A DNA stretch of 64,000 nt from Eucalyptus grandis (GCF_016545825.1 NC_052614.1:63400528-63464527), one strand, 5' to 3'; counted from the first letter of the stretch, positions 47,288 through 60,072 are shown. Numbers and translations: made by a program. The notes: generated by a model not told the origin, from the letters alone.

Positions 47288-49440
47288 GTTTTTATTTCTA
47301 TACCTAGATTTGTGGAGTTGATTGGGGTTGTGGAATTAAGCTCTGAGCATGCATGTTACTCTCGCTGCATGCATGCTTTTATGTTATTGGAGAGGTGCAC
47401 AAAGCTTTACTTAACTTTCCCAACGATCAGTCAACTTTCACTCTGGTTTGCTTGCTTCAGAAGCACCACTATTCAACGGGGAGTCATACTGGGGTGGCAT
47501 CGCAATGCTCGTCGATGAAATTATCTATTTAAAAAATCGTGCAATAAAGTTTTGAAAGTGCCCGGTGGCCGGTGCTTATGATGATAATAGTAATAATATC
47601 TAGATGCCACGAGAATCGCGTTCAAATTATAATCTCATCGCAATGATTGTCGATGTTATGGTCCACCTCAAAGTCGGTACTGCAGATCTCGCACGCAGAG
47701 CAAGTTTCGAGCACTTGTTTTGCAGAACCGTGTCTTTGAGCAACGATCTTGCACGCAGGGCAAGCTTGAGCAATTATTCAGGATTTCGGGCAACAATTTC
47801 TCCAGCTTAGTCACTAGATCTTTCGTACCCTCTCTCCATCACTAACATAGGCAATCATTCACCTTGAACTCATTTGAAAGCTAGTGTAATGGGAGGCTGC
47901 ATGAGCCAAAGCTTGAGTCTGGACGGGAAAACTTCAGTCTTCGAAGCGGTTTCTTTGATGGGCAGCGGCCGCGCCAGGTCCCCAGAGGTCGGCAAGGGCC
48001 TACTCGCCGATGCCTAGGCGGCAGCTGTGCCACTACTTTCACCTCGCCCCCGACTATCATTGTATTTATTTTATACATGAACTTTTTGCGTATTTTCTTA
48101 ATGCATCTAAGACTGTTCTTTTATCAAATAGCAAGAAGGTGATTCTCAAACGAAAATAGTGGCGGGATAGGGATTCTAATCCATTTTGCTCAGTGGAGAT
48201 CATTGGCGAACAATGCGCGTGCAAATATGGAAAAAATCGACAAAGGAGATCTTAATCTGAACAATGTGGGCCCATATATGGACAAAATCTACAAAACTAT
48301 GTCAACATGTGTGCGCGCCCACTGACTAGACTTTGGACAAAATCTACAAAACTATGTCAACATGTGTGTGCTCACTGACTAGACTTAGGTGTTTCACAAT
48401 TGCACCCGAAGACCAGAGAGTATTCAAGTTGTGTTGAATAATGAAAAGCCGGCAATAATTGAATCGTCAACATCATCGATTTTCGACGAAATTGACCCGA
48501 ATGACTTCTGGAATATCATGCAAAAATTTAACATAAAAGTGAAAAAGTTAACACTAAATTGACATTCATATAATAAATTTACAACCGATTGGATAATTTT
48601 TGCTCATATAAATTATGCATGTTATCCGGTTGGTGAACCTCCATGCGATTCAAGTCACAAAAGGGTCTCTTTGCGTTCGACGGGGCTAACAAAGTCGGAT
48701 GGTCTAATATCCATGATATCCAAAAGAAAAGATAAATGGGTGATGACATATGATGACCTGGTATATTCAATTTAACTAATGAGATTATCAGAATTGATAG
48801 TAGAATTATCTTCGTGTTTATTATAGTGTAAAATATATAGCCTTGATCTTGAACGTACCATGAGACATCCAAAATAATCCACTTAGCTTTTCGTTGAGCA
48901 CCTTTTGTCCCAGGATCTCGATTTCCTAATCTTCCCAATCTAAACCAGCCCCTAACAACTGTAGGTCAATTAACCCCGACGCTGACTGAACACATTGCTG
49001 ATTGACCGAGTAATCTGCCTCACTAGGGAGCTCGAGTCTGAAAATGTCCTGCCAACATATCCGATTAGACTGACTTCCACTAAGAAGCTTAAATTAATAA
49101 ATTATGAGCCGATTAAGATATAACTATTTTATATTGCGTTGAATATCTCTAATGTGGGATTTCTTTTGCCTAATGCCCGCACTTGTGTACCCTAACAAGT
49201 ATAAATCGGACATATGATATTGGATGACGAGCCACATATATAACCCTACTGATGTACAAAAGGTCGCACTAATACAATTTCTAGAGACGGCTCACCTGCA
49301 TGACATTTTCTGCTAACAAGGTCCAAAAAGTGGCTCTCTTGACTTAACACTTTTTCCTAACGCTTATCCGCGCCTCGTCCTTTTTTTTTTATCAATTTGT
49401 TCTCCGTATCGCCAAAAACTTATTCGTAAAATTATAAACT
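47288..49440. other. Upstream region of the minus O-methyltransferase; otherwise empty
   Basis: No gene recognised. Contains two near-identical tandem copies of a 52-55-bp unit at 48280-48386 (ggacaaaatctacaaaacta...ctgactagact). Confidence 0.5.
48280..48386. repeat. Tandem duplication of a ~54-bp unit
   Basis: Unit ggacaaaatctacaaaacta through ctgactagactt occurs at 48280-48334 and 48335-48386 with few differences, so the duplication looks recent. Confidence 0.8.
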
Positions 49441-50111
49441 TAAAAATAAATAAAAACATAATTAAAATGCTTGGGTTGCCTCCCAAGAAGCGCTTGCTTT
49501 ATAGTTTTCAGTCAAATTATCTCAAATATCACTAGTTTGGAGGATGAAGTTCAATGGTGGTCTTCGCTTGTTGTAACCACCTTCAAAGTAGGGCTTCAAA
49601 CACCTCTGAGGTTGGATAGTGGGTTTATATTGTTCTTCCATCAAATCTGTCAAAGAAGAAGATATAATTACCGGTAAAGAAGAAACTCCATCTAAATAAG
49701 CATATTTCAAATGAGAAGGTAAGGGTTTGAGTTCAAGAATTGAAGGCTTTTCAATTGATGGTTTAGGCTTTGTAATGTGTTGTCGCAACTCCTCAAATTT
49801 AATTGCTTTTTGCCTTGAATATGGTGGAATTGCCTCCATGAAATTTGCGTATTCCTTTATCTCCTCATTATGAATATCTTTGTCCCTTGGTCGAGTCGAG
49901 ACATGCTTCAAATGGGTCTTTAAAAACATTTTCCTGAAAAACCTTATTCACCAACTTGTCAACCGTCTCAACTCTAAAATAAGAATTATCATCGATAGAT
50001 ATTTCATTGCTTTAAAAATATTAAATGAAACAAGATCATCTTGAACTCTAAGAATTAACTTCCCTTGTTGTACATCAATAAGAGCTCTTCCTGTTACTAG
50101 AAAAGGTCGAC

Positions 50112-50609
50112 CTAAGATAAGTGTTTTACCTCAAAATCTTCCTCTATGTCAAGAACTATGAAATCTGCAGGAAAAATAAATTTTTCAACTTTTACCAAAA
50201 CGTCTTTCACAATACATCTCGAATATTTAATTGATCGATCAGCCAGTTGAAGTGACACTGTGGTTGCTTTTACCTCACCCAATCCTAATTTCTTAAAAAC
50301 TGAATAAGGCATCAGATTAATACTTGCACCTAAATCACATAATGCTTTTTCAAAGTAAGAATCCACAATAGTGCAATGAATAGTAAAACTCCCTAAATCT
50401 TTCAATTTCGGAGGCAATTTGTTTCGTATGATGGTCGAACACTCCTCATTTAACTTTACAGTTTCATAATCCTCCAGTTTCCTTTTGTTTGCCAAAACCT
50501 CCTTAAAATTTTTTGCATAACTAGGCATTTGCGCTAAAACATCTGCAAAAGAAATGTTAATGTGCAATTTTTTAAAATATATCAAGAAATTTAGAAAATT
50601 GCTTTTCAA
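50112..50609 (-). pseudogene. Retroelement aspartic protease domain
   Basis: The active-site segment reads ALCDLGASINLMPYSVFKKL, then VSLQLADRSIKYSR and KFIFPADFIVLDIEED. This is a retropepsin-like domain with D-L-G-A in place of the usual D-T/S-G-A, as is normal in this plant lineage. It cleaved the gag-pol polyprotein. Confidence 0.8.
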
Positions 50610-51462
50610 TTTTGTGCTATTGGAGTCGGTGAGGGAATGGAATTAGCAGCACATATGGCTTGGGATTATCTGGAAAAAGTTTACTCTTGCTTGTCTCCTT
50701 TGATTGTTTATTGACCACCTCTTCCTTGTCTCTAATAATCTCTTCTTCTCCCACTTGTTTACCACTTCTCAGGGTAATAGCCGTTATCTTTTCAATTGGA
50801 TTTTTCTCTGTGTTGCTCGGCAAAGAACCCTGTTGTCTCCCTCACATTATGCTTGCTAATTGACCCACTTGCATCTCCATATTTCTAATTGAAGCCTCTT
50901 GGTTTTGAAATCACACATCCGTGCTTTTGATGAAGTCATGAGTTGTGTTAGCAAGTTTGGTGACTATATCTTCCAAATTTGACTTTGTCTCTTCTGATTG
51001 TTTGAGTCTCGATGGTCTTGTCACATTCTGATTATTCCATGAAAAATTTGGATAATTGCGCATCTTGAATTATACGTGTTGGAGTAGGGATTATTATGTG
51101 ACCTGTTAAAATTCCCAACACAGTTAGAATTTTCACTAGATTGTTTGAAAGTATTACCTACCTGACACTATGTGCTAACATGTCCTCCACCACAAAAATC
51201 ACATGTCAAATTTTGAATTTTCATGACTGAAACGCTCACATTATCAAGCTTTTTATTGAGTGTTTCAAATTGTGCAGCAATTGCAGCAAAAGCATCAACT
51301 TTGTGAACTCCACTAACTTTTCGCATTGGTAGTCTCTCAGTAGGTCACTAATAACTATTGGATGCCATCTCCTCTAATAGATTGTAGATTTCTTCTGGTG
51401 TTTTATTATTTAAAGTCCCCGCAGCTACATCAATCATAGAACGAAGATTTATACTAGAGTTA

Positions 51463-51999
51463 TTATAAAAAAGTTTGTACCTGCATCCATACGGGTAGTT
51501 CGTGATGTGGGCATCTCCTAAGAAATTCTTTGAATCTTTCCCATGCTTCATATAATGATTCATTATCCATATGCATAAAATTAGTAATATCGTTACGCAT
51601 CTTCGCAGACTTTGTAGGTGGAAAGAAATTACCAAGAAATTTCTGAGCCATATCATTCCATGTAGTAATTGATCCTGCAGGAAGAGAAGAAAGCCAACTC
51701 TTAGCTTTGTCTCTAAAAGAGAATGGAAATAATCTCAATCTAATAGCATCATCTGTAACTCCATTATATTTAATGGTGTCACATATTTCAAGAAAAGCAT
51801 CGATGTGAGCGTTTGGATCATCGCTTGGTAGCCCACTGAATTGCACTGATTGTTGAAGCATCTGAATGAGTGACGACTTGATCTCAAAGTTGTTTGCTTG
51901 AATTACAGGTCTTCTGATACTTGATGTGGTGCCTTGAACTGTTGGCGTAGCATAATCTCTTAAGAGTCTATGTGGATTTTCATTATCACCGTCTGTCAT
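51463..51999 (-). pseudogene. Athila-like gag (capsid-like) fragment
   Basis: The 178-codon frame has PNAHIDAFLEICDTIKYNGV, RLFPFSFRDKAKSWLSSLP, GSITTWNDMAQKFLGNFFPP and NESLYEAWERFKEFLRRCPH, the standard retrotransposon gag signature. It ends at a premature stop, and a second frame (51348-51656) continues with AAGTLNNKTPEEIYNLLEEM. Confidence 0.85.
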
Positions 52000-52185
52000 C
52001 TTAGCGTGATTTCTCTATTCTCTTAGTCCCCTTTTGAATGTACGCTTGATTTCTAGATCAAGCTCAACAAGTTTCCCTTGCTGACTACGTGTTATAAACC
52101 GATGTACACCCTGAAAAATAAAACAAAAGCTAGATTAAACTTAGAATTATCTGGTATCAATATTAATTAGTATTAAACAAACGAT

Positions 52186-52204
52186 CCCCGGCAACAACGC
52201 AAAA
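52186..52204 (-). other. Primer-binding site of the Athila-like element (tRNA-Asp type, worn)
   Basis: Minus strand reads ttgcgttgttgccggggatc, close to the TGGCGCCGTTGCCGGGGA site common in Athila/Tat elements. It marks the 5' end of the internal region. Confidence 0.55.
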
Positions 52205-53307
52205 AACTTGTTCATAAAATTCTCAACGCAAGTGCACGTATCGAACAAGTAATATAATAATAAGAAAAAGTATCGTCCCACGGAGATCGATAATTAATAA
52301 ACCAATTAAATACTAAAATAGACTAATTCTAAAATTTATCTAACAGATCAAATTATAATTAAGAATAAATTAAAAACGAAATTTGTAGACTAAATGCAGT
52401 AAATCGATAAGATAAATATATTAGAGCATCCGATTTCACCATAACCACTAGATATAAATTTCAGATTATTGTGAATACAAAAACGATATCGAACATGTGA
52501 TAGTGGAATATCCTAATCTATTTACAATCATATCTCTAGGTATAGCAAACCTACTTAACTTATTAATCCACTATATCTCTATGTGAATTAAAATAAACAT
52601 GAGTGCATTAAAAACTATTAATATTTCCTTATTCTTACCTTTTACCAAAAAAAAAAAAACTATGAATATTCCCAGCTTACAATGAGTCTTTTGGATTACC
52701 TTATCACTGAAAGTTATACAAATAATGCGGTATATCTCTATCCACGTTTAATTCATGGTTATACATTATAATGAGCAATTGCATATTATCACTTCTCAAT
52801 CTCAAACATGCACATCGATCATTCAAGTGGTGGCGGGTCACTCAAAAGCATTAAACACAATAATATATAACTTACATGAATGAAATCAATTGTAAAATAT
52901 AAAAATTATGAAATTCACATCATCATGGTTAGGCTACATCGTAGCCATAATAAAAGAAAATTAGAACATAGTAGAAGAAGAAATAAGAATAAAAATCAAA
53001 CTCAGCATCTTGAATCAAATGACAAGAATTTTGTCACCAGTTTTGTCTTTTCTTCAAAATACTTGAAAAACTCTTAGAAGAATGAAAAAACGATCAAACT
53101 CCAAAAAACCTGGCTTCTCTCTCATGTTCTCCTATTAATAGGATATATCCAAAATATATATCTCCCAACGCTTGCAGATAACATTAGGGAACAAAATCAA
53201 GAATTTCTTAATTTGATATCCATTTTCCACTGCTGCTTTTATTTGAATTCCTGATGGTTGCCATTCTTTTCATTATTCTCTCCATATCTCATTATTTTGC
53301 ATAAATA
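52205..53307 (-). repeat. Probable Athila-like LTR, right end unclear
   Basis: Starts after the primer site with the typical sequence cttgttc...cgcaagtgcacgtatcg and tatcgtcccacggagatcga. The rest is AT-rich. I could not fix where it ends, and 53307 is only the start of the next duplication. Confidence 0.45.
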
Positions 53308-54827
53308 AGGAAAATTCAAATAATCAGAAGGAAATCCAAATATTTTCTCTTAGATAATGCATTAATTGTTGCCTAAAATAGGTAAAATAACTCTATTTTT
53401 ATAGAGTTATCTATTCAACTCTACTCGACAAAATGACAAGCAATTATCTATATTCTCTTTGGCAATCAAAGCATCAAAAGTAGATTAGTCATTGTACCGC
53501 ATGTCTATTATGAGAATCAAATTAGCTAAGTGTCAAAAATACTATGTGACTAATGCATTTTGGTTTATTTTATTTCATATAAAAAATCATTTATCTTTCC
53601 CTTTTTTTTGTGCCAACCCACATTCAGACTGGATTGCCAAGCCATGAAATAATAAACAAATTTGAATAAACTATGTAGATCTTCATCAGTTACTAAAATT
53701 TCATGTTGGCACATTGAAAATTAGATGGAGTCCAAACACGTTCGCAATTAGTTTATTTATCACGTTATACTTGATCCTCATTATTGTTTAATCAGATTTT
53801 CTTTTTCCACTTGCAGAACGTTAGGGTTATATTTTTCAATGTATCTAGATTAAATAAATAAAACTCCAACATATTTCATAATCATCATAAGCCATTTGAT
53901 ATTGATCCTGTATTATATTTCTTAAACAAGTATATTATTTCAACGTATAATTTAGCTTTTCCACATCAAGAACGGCACTTAAGGTTCATCTTATATATAA
54001 ATCCAAAGCCGAATCCTATATTAGGGGTAGTTAAAGTATTGAGGAAAGTTGGAGGAATAGAAAATGAGGAAAATTCAAATAATCAGAAGGAAATCCAAAT
54101 ATTTTTTCATAGATAATGCATTAATTGTTACCTAAAATAGGTAAAATAACTATATTTTTATAGAGTTATCAATTCAACTCTACTTTGACAAAACGACGAG
54201 CAATTATCTATATTCTCTTTGGCAATCAAAGCATCAAAAGTAGATTAGTCATTGTACCGCATGTCTATTATGAGAATCAAATTAGCTAAGTGTCAAAAAT
54301 ACTATGTGACTAATGCATTTTGGTTTATTTTATTTCATATAAAAAATCCTTTATCTTTCCCTTTTTTGTGCCAACCCACATTCAGACTGGATTGCCAAGC
54401 CACGAAATAATAAACAAATTTGAATAAACTATGTAGATCTTCATCAGTTACTAAAATTTCATGTTGGCACATCAAAAATTAGATGGAGTCCAAACACATT
54501 CGCAATTAGTTTATTTATCACGTTATACTTGATCCTCATTATTGTTTAATCAGATTTTCTTTTTCCACTTGCGGAACATTAGGGTTATATTTTTCAATGT
54601 ATTAGATTAAATAAATAAAACTCCAACATATTTCATAATCATCGTAAGCCATTTGATATTGATCCTGTATTATATTTCTTAAACAAGTATATTATTTCAA
54701 TGTATAATTTAGCTTTTCCACATCAAGAACGGCACTTAAGGTTCATCTTATATATAAATCCACGAAAGCCGAATCCTATATTAGGGGTAGTTAAAGTATT
54801 GAGGAAAGTTGGAGGAATAGAAAATGA
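53308..54827. repeat. Tandem duplication, two ~760-bp copies
   Basis: Copy 1 is 53308-54066 and copy 2 is 54067-54827. They are collinear and differ only by scattered substitutions and small indels (for example cattgaaaatt versus catcaaaaatt). No ORF or terminal repeats, so a segmental tandem duplication is more likely than a transposon pair. Confidence 0.85.
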
Positions 54828-55345
54828 AATAAATATGATTTGAGATTTGTTAGGAATAGTTATATCTTCCCACCAATAGCAAATTTCCTCTGGTAATATT
54901 TATGATAGATAGGTCACTTGTTATGAACACTATTAACTTAATACATATTTGTAATCTATCAATCAAAAGGCTTTTTGGAAGAATACAAGATTGATTTGAG
55001 ATGGGGGTAGTTATATCTTCCCACCAATCAAAAAATTTCTCTGGTAATATTTATGATAGATAGATTACACATTATGAACTCTATTAATATAAAATTTAGC
55101 TTAATACATATTTGTTTGATATCCATATTTGTAATCTATCAATCAAATGGCTTTTCAGAAGAACAGAAAATGGAATAAATATGATTAGAGATAGGGATAG
55201 GTATATCCTCCCACCAATCCAAGATTTCCTCTAGTAATATTTATGATAAATAGATAACACGTTATGAACGTTACTAACAAATTTAGCTTAATACATATTT
55301 GTGTGACATCCATATTTGTATTTATCAATCGGAAGGCTTTTTGGA
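54828..55345. repeat. Three diverged tandem copies of a ~165-190-bp unit
   Basis: tatatcttcccaccaat, ggtaatatttatgataga and cttaatacatatttg recur in order, with copies starting near 54835, 54995 and 55175. These follow directly on the 760-bp duplication and are older. Confidence 0.75.
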
Positions 55346-56137
55346 GGAAATTTTTTCATATCTAGATAAAAGGAAAACGGGACCTGAAAGAAAAGCCTCA
55401 ATTGGCTATTATTTCTAATTACACCATAAAATTTTCTTTTTCAGTTTATGCCTCGAAACTCGATTCGCATGGAGTAGTACTTCAGGGGAGTGAAATTCGA
55501 TTTTTGTGTCTGTCTTGAGCGCAAATCATAAAGTACTTCGTTTGCTAGGAAATAGGGGGAGGACCGACAGGTGAGAGTAAACTTTTAGCACTTGGTGCAG
55601 CCAACTTCTAGATCAGTGGGGGACTTCTTGGAGATATGACTTTCAAGAAATTCAGTTAGATTTCACGAGTGTTTAGTGAATTTTGGTGAAAATAATATAC
55701 CATATATTGATCGATCCTACATGAAAACTCCATGTAATTCCCCCTTTTTTTCTGGTTATTTTAAACAAATTCAATTTATGCTCTTCATGTGTGCATTTGA
55801 TGCCAAAGACTCTTATCCTCCAGCCTAATGCAATGAGACCCTCGTGAAGTTTGATCACAATATTAAAAAATTCAATGTGGATAGAATAAGCACTAGACTC
55901 ATTTCCCAACAACTTGAGTTTTTACATCAGAAATCTTATAACATAGCACCGAAGAATCTATTTTGATTTTGAATTTAAAATGTTATTCTTAGTATAATTT
56001 TGTGTATTTTGTCTTATTTGTATCTCCATTGCATTGTCTGTTTAGAGTTGAATATAACATACTTTTATAATACTTTTGTGGAGCAATATTCTAAAATGTT
56101 AGAGAGGCAATTTGATCTTAGGACTCTTATATTATAT
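55346..56137. other. Intergenic, nothing recognised
   Basis: The 79-codon minus frame at 55673-55912 has no family motif. The region is AT-rich. Confidence 0.45.
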
Positions 56138-56223
56138 TAGATTTTGTGAGATAAATAATAATTATTTTAAGAATTTAAACTGTTAGATAAACGTGTAATT
56201 TAATAATTAAATATTTTAATGTT
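56138..56223 (-). repeat. Lone TRIM-type LTR remnant
   Basis: ttagattttgtgagataaat...ctgttagataaacgtgtaat...attaaatattttaatgttag aligns with the terminal repeats of the TRIM at 42204-42638 but is more diverged. No partner repeat found nearby, although two short copies of gaccgagatcatctggccat follow (56281 and 56362). Confidence 0.5.
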
Positions 56224-56508
56224 AGTCATGTCAAGGTATTTTTTTTTTTTTTTAAAGTTGATTGGAAAGTTAAAATTGTGGACCGAGATCATCTGGCCAT
56301 AGGTTGCCGTTTTTGAGCAACGAAGATGAATCACAGTCCTTAAACTTAGTTATGATTGTAGACCGAGATCATCTGGCCATATCATCTGGGGTTCTTCATG
56401 AGCTGCAAAAGTCATTTCCTTTCCCATAGTCTTGACCCACCTTCTTTTCACGTCATGTCATCAATTATCTTTCCTTAGCGGTAAAGTCATTTCCTTTTCC
56501 CTAGTCTT

Positions 56509-56697
56509 TTTTTTTTTTTATGAACTAGGAATCCTGTATTGCCGGTAGTCGGCGAGTAAACTGGGGGGACATGTAAGCAGGATGACCCATCACCCCCGGC
56601 GTCCCATTTAAGATCCCAAGCGACCGTAAGGGGATTCGAACTCCTACCCTTCGTGAGGGAGAGAGAACCCAAACCATCACGGCCACCAAGGCCATGG
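56509..56697 (-). mobile_element. tRNA-derived SINE with target-site duplication
   Basis: Read on the minus strand: an A-box-like TGGCCGTGATGG (from + 56674-56685), about 32 bp later a B box GAGTTCGAATCCCC (from + 56630-56642), a tRNA-unrelated body, and an A-tail (poly-T on +, ~56509-56519). Flanking direct repeats ttccttttccctagtctt (56491-56508) and ttccttttatctagtctt (56698-56715) agree at 16 of 18 positions. Pol III promoter, tail and duplication together make a SINE, not a tRNA gene. Confidence 0.8.
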
Positions 56698-56744
56698 TTC
56701 CTTTTATCTAGTCTTGATCCACTTTCTTTTCAATAATGCCATCA

Positions 56745-57115
56745 TTTTTTTCTCTCCTTCCTATTCTTCCAAACTTTTTCGTAAGAAATTTGCAAGGTCT
56801 CCAACTCATTCCACTCGCCCAAATAATATCATAGGCTATTGTATGCTTCTAAAAAAAGAAAAAAGAAGAAGTAATAATGCTTCATCACAAGGATAGTAAG
56901 CAAAGGCGACGGTTTAAGGCTTAATGTTTTGCATTTTTATGAAGACATTTAATTTAAAAAAAAATGGACACTCCTCTTCCCATAGCTCATACAACAAGTC
57001 CAAAACCTACGATTCTTCCCTGAAATTAGTTGACAACGAAATTCTGGTGAAATGAAAAATTGAAGAATTTTATAGCCGAGACATTGGAACGTTATTGGTG
57101 CCCTCAAAGATTTCT
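56745..57115. repeat. Left copy of a diverged dispersed duplication
   Basis: Shares cttccaaacttttt..aagaaatttgcaaggt and, further on, ttagttgacaacgaaattct followed by ggtgaaatg with 58576-58835, in the same order and orientation. No gene recognised in either. Confidence 0.6.
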
Positions 57116-58125
57116 CCCAACAATTAATGATGTATGAGTTGCCACTTTCCTGTCCCGAATTAATTAACTTTTTATTATTTCTCAAACCTTACTTGAAAAG
57201 AACCGTTTACATTTTCCACCAAAATAGCAAAAACGTAATCCGAAAATATACAGCTAGAGACTCGACCGAGGGTTTTAATTTTTTTTTTCCGTATAAATTT
57301 TGGTACTCCTCTAATTTTCTACAACAATACTTATAATTTAAAAAAAAAAAAAACTTCGACAAAAGATAACTAAATTTTGACCGCAAAAAAAAATCCATCT
57401 AACATTCATCTTATGTTATTTTTGCGCCTATAGAAACCTCCTTAGTTGAACTTTTGATATTTAGGTGATACTGGTAATAATTGCACATGCGTTGCAAGTG
57501 AACGAAAATTATTGTAACAAAATTTTCATTGTATACCTAAGTTGACTACACTCAAATTTTAATATGGTCGTACAATATATATAATTGAAGCATGAAAAGG
57601 TATTTTAGGTTGGAGAAACACATATATGACCCTATTTCCATATATATATATTTGCTAGAGCACTTTTTTTTTTATGTAACTGACCAAATCAGCACTCATG
57701 GGTAAAAACGCTTTAATTAAGGAAGTGCAAGTTGGCAAGAAGTATATTCAAACAATGGAGTGTTCTGGAACCATGAGCCGTCGTTTGTACTTTTTTGTAT
57801 GATTTGATTCTTTCTTTCTGACTCTTGGATCCTCTTACATCCTTACTGTCCCTTAATTATAAGAGCTTAATGACTTGTTTTAAGATCAGCTCTGTAAACC
57901 TCGTGGTTTGCGTTTTGTTTTTTAAAACCCCGAGATACTCCACTCTAATCTCCATACAGTCTCAATCTTCCAGATTCATCTGTAATCACGTGGGGAAAAT
58001 GTCTATTAATATCAACTTCATAACAGGCTTTGGCATAGGGTAATCAAGTACACAAGGGATAAATCGGAGTCCCAAGAGCACTAGGAATATTACTCAATCC
58101 CCCCAAAGTAGGAAAAATAACATAA
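57116..58125. other. Intergenic, nothing recognised
   Basis: AT-rich with short homopolymers. No domain in the small frames. Confidence 0.45.
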
Positions 58126-58355
58126 ATGATCTCTAAATTTTGACTTAGTACACAACATTATTTTTGAATTTTTATTTTGTTTAACGTGGTCCATAGATAT
58201 ATATTTAATTTAATCCTTAAACTAAATGAAAAATTATATATTTTCATATAATTCATGAACCTAAGTGAATATGGATTAAAAAGTTTAGGGATTATATTGA
58301 ACAAAATAAAAATTTCGGGATAATATTACATATTAAATCAAAGTTTAGAGATCAT
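58126..58355. mobile_element. Fold-back MITE-like palindrome
   Basis: The left arm atgatctctaaattttgact...tttttattttgttta is repeated in reverse complement on the right, where 58270-58355 reads ...tgaacaaaataaaaa...aaatcaaagtttagagatcat. The two ~90-bp arms nearly meet, so the whole could fold into one hairpin. No ORF. Confidence 0.65.
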
Positions 58356-58575
58356 ATCGAATAAATTAAAAATTTATAAATGAAATAATTTTCTGAATTT
58401 TTTATATATAATTTTTCAACTGAGAAATCCATATAACAAAATTAAAGATTGATTATATATATTTTGTTCTCGATGCTCATTAATAAGTTATGTGATCAAC
58501 GGATATATTTCTTAAGTGTTGTTCTCAATCGGCAAAGTTGTTTCCTATCCCTCGGTCTCAATTCTCCTCCTTTTT

Positions 58576-58835
58576 TATCATCACCACTTATCTCTCCCTC
58601 CTTCATACTCTTCCAAACTTTTCCCAGAAGACTTGCAAGGTATCTAACTCGTTCCACACGCCCGCCAAGATGGTCTCAGTCCGACTTTGCAGGCTGTCGT
58701 AACTCCTCTTACGCTAGCTCGCATAACCAAAGTGCACAACCTAACATTCTACTCCTCAGATTAGTCGACAGCAAAATTCTGGTGAAATGGAAAAAGTTAG
58801 GAGCGTCACAGCCGAGGCACTGCAATATCATCGAG
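58576..58835. repeat. Right copy of the dispersed duplication
   Basis: Partner of 56745-57115, ~1.8 kb apart. It lies in a 158-codon plus-strand frame (58449-58925) that I do not recognise. On the minus strand a short MEAMKLETELLKFDS frame ends nearby, also unrecognised. Confidence 0.6.
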
Positions 58836-59553
58836 GCACTCCAAGAAGTAGTGTTTCTCACTTTGGTGGCTGAACTGTCGAGTCAAACTTCAGCAGCTCA
58901 GTTTCAAGTTTCATCGCTTCCATGAACTCGAGAGAGGAGAGACATACAACGTACAAGACGGATCAGCGCAAGATTTGCCACAAGTTGCTCTTCTCGATGC
59001 GGGCAAATTACTTACGTATGAATTCGGCATAAATAAATATCGAAGCCTCTGATCCTGGCATCTTTTTTCAAAAGATATTCATGTCGGATATATCGGGATG
59101 TTGACAAGGACAGTGGGGGGGAAGGGGACTGAACGGTGGCGCATGCTGCCGGCCAGATCATGAAAGTAAAACAAGCTGTGAGATTTAGCGAAAAGAAAGG
59201 TACTTTGCGAATGAATTTTTTCCCCGTAGCAAATCAGTTCCATAGACGAAAAGAAAAAAAAAAATCAGTTCCATAAAAAATACTCTGCATTAACTCTAGC
59301 TCGCTTTTGAAAGTACATCCCCATCACAAAATTATGAAATTTGAGATGATCTTATATGCACCACGGTCTCTCTCGTTTTAATATTTCATGTTAGACATTC
59401 TAACTCTTTTATTTTTTCCCCCCTAAAAAGGGAAAGTTTACCATTAATGATTTAAATACCGAGTGAAAAAGTCTAACCTAATTATTAAACTATTAAATGG
59501 AGAAAAACGACCTACATATAACAAGGCACTGTCAAATTCAGTAATCAAACAAT

Positions 59554-60072
59554 AGGAAAATTACAAAAAAATCATAAATTTATTACAATTATGTCAATTC
59601 AGTCATAAATTTATTCTTTTTTACTAATTGAGCTATAAACCTTTATAATTATTTCACAATCAGTAAATTTGCCCAAAATTAACTGGCTAATGCTGACATG
59701 ACAGTCGGCCGACGCCGACAACTTTTTTTAATAATATTTTATTTTTTGAAAATTTTTATTAATTTTTCCCCTTCTCCCTCTTCCTTCTTTCTCCCCTCGG
59801 GCTAGTCGCTAGAGCCAAAGGAAGAAGGAGGGAGATGGAGAAAAAAAAATAGAAGAGAAAAAAAGATAAAAAGATAAAAGAAATTAATAACATATTTCTA
59901 AAAATAAAATATTATTAAAAATATCGTCGGCTTGCCATGCTAATTCCGGCCAGCCAACTTTTATTGGATAAATTGATCGGGAATAATTATAAAATGTTTA
60001 GAACTCAATTGGTCAAAAAATAAATTTAGAATTGAATCGACGTAATTGTAAGATTTTTTTGATAATTTTCTC
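59554..60072. mobile_element. MITE-like element with long inverted arms
   Basis: Left end ggaaaattacaaaaaaatca...ttacaattatgtcaattcag matches the reverse complement of the right end (...gaatcgacgtaattgtaag...gataattttc) over ~100 bp or more. Sub-terminal ggccgac/gtcggc words also pair. ~520 bp with an AT-rich centre and no ORF. Clear target duplication not found. Confidence 0.65.

Larger units (their letters stand above)
49441..52203 (-). mobile_element. gag-protease fragment of an Athila/Tat-like Ty3/gypsy element
   Basis: Minus-strand order: primer site, gag (51463-51999), linker, protease (50112-50609), and a tail around 49522-49929 that includes cttgggaggcaacccaag. RT and integrase are missing, so this is an internally deleted or truncated copy. 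Frames are separate and carry stops. It differs from the 6-18 kb element in gag type and primer site. Confidence 0.8.

Noticed and set aside
49398..49440. Possible left LTR edge of the Athila-like fragment (ccaaaaacttattcgtaaaatt)
   Set aside because: It resembles the right LTR edge over only ~25 bp and sits on the wrong side relative to internal sequence; too short to support.
56598..56697. tRNA gene suggested by the TTCGAATCCC box
   Set aside because: No cloverleaf arms or acceptor stem could be matched, and the A-tail and flanking duplication identify a SINE.
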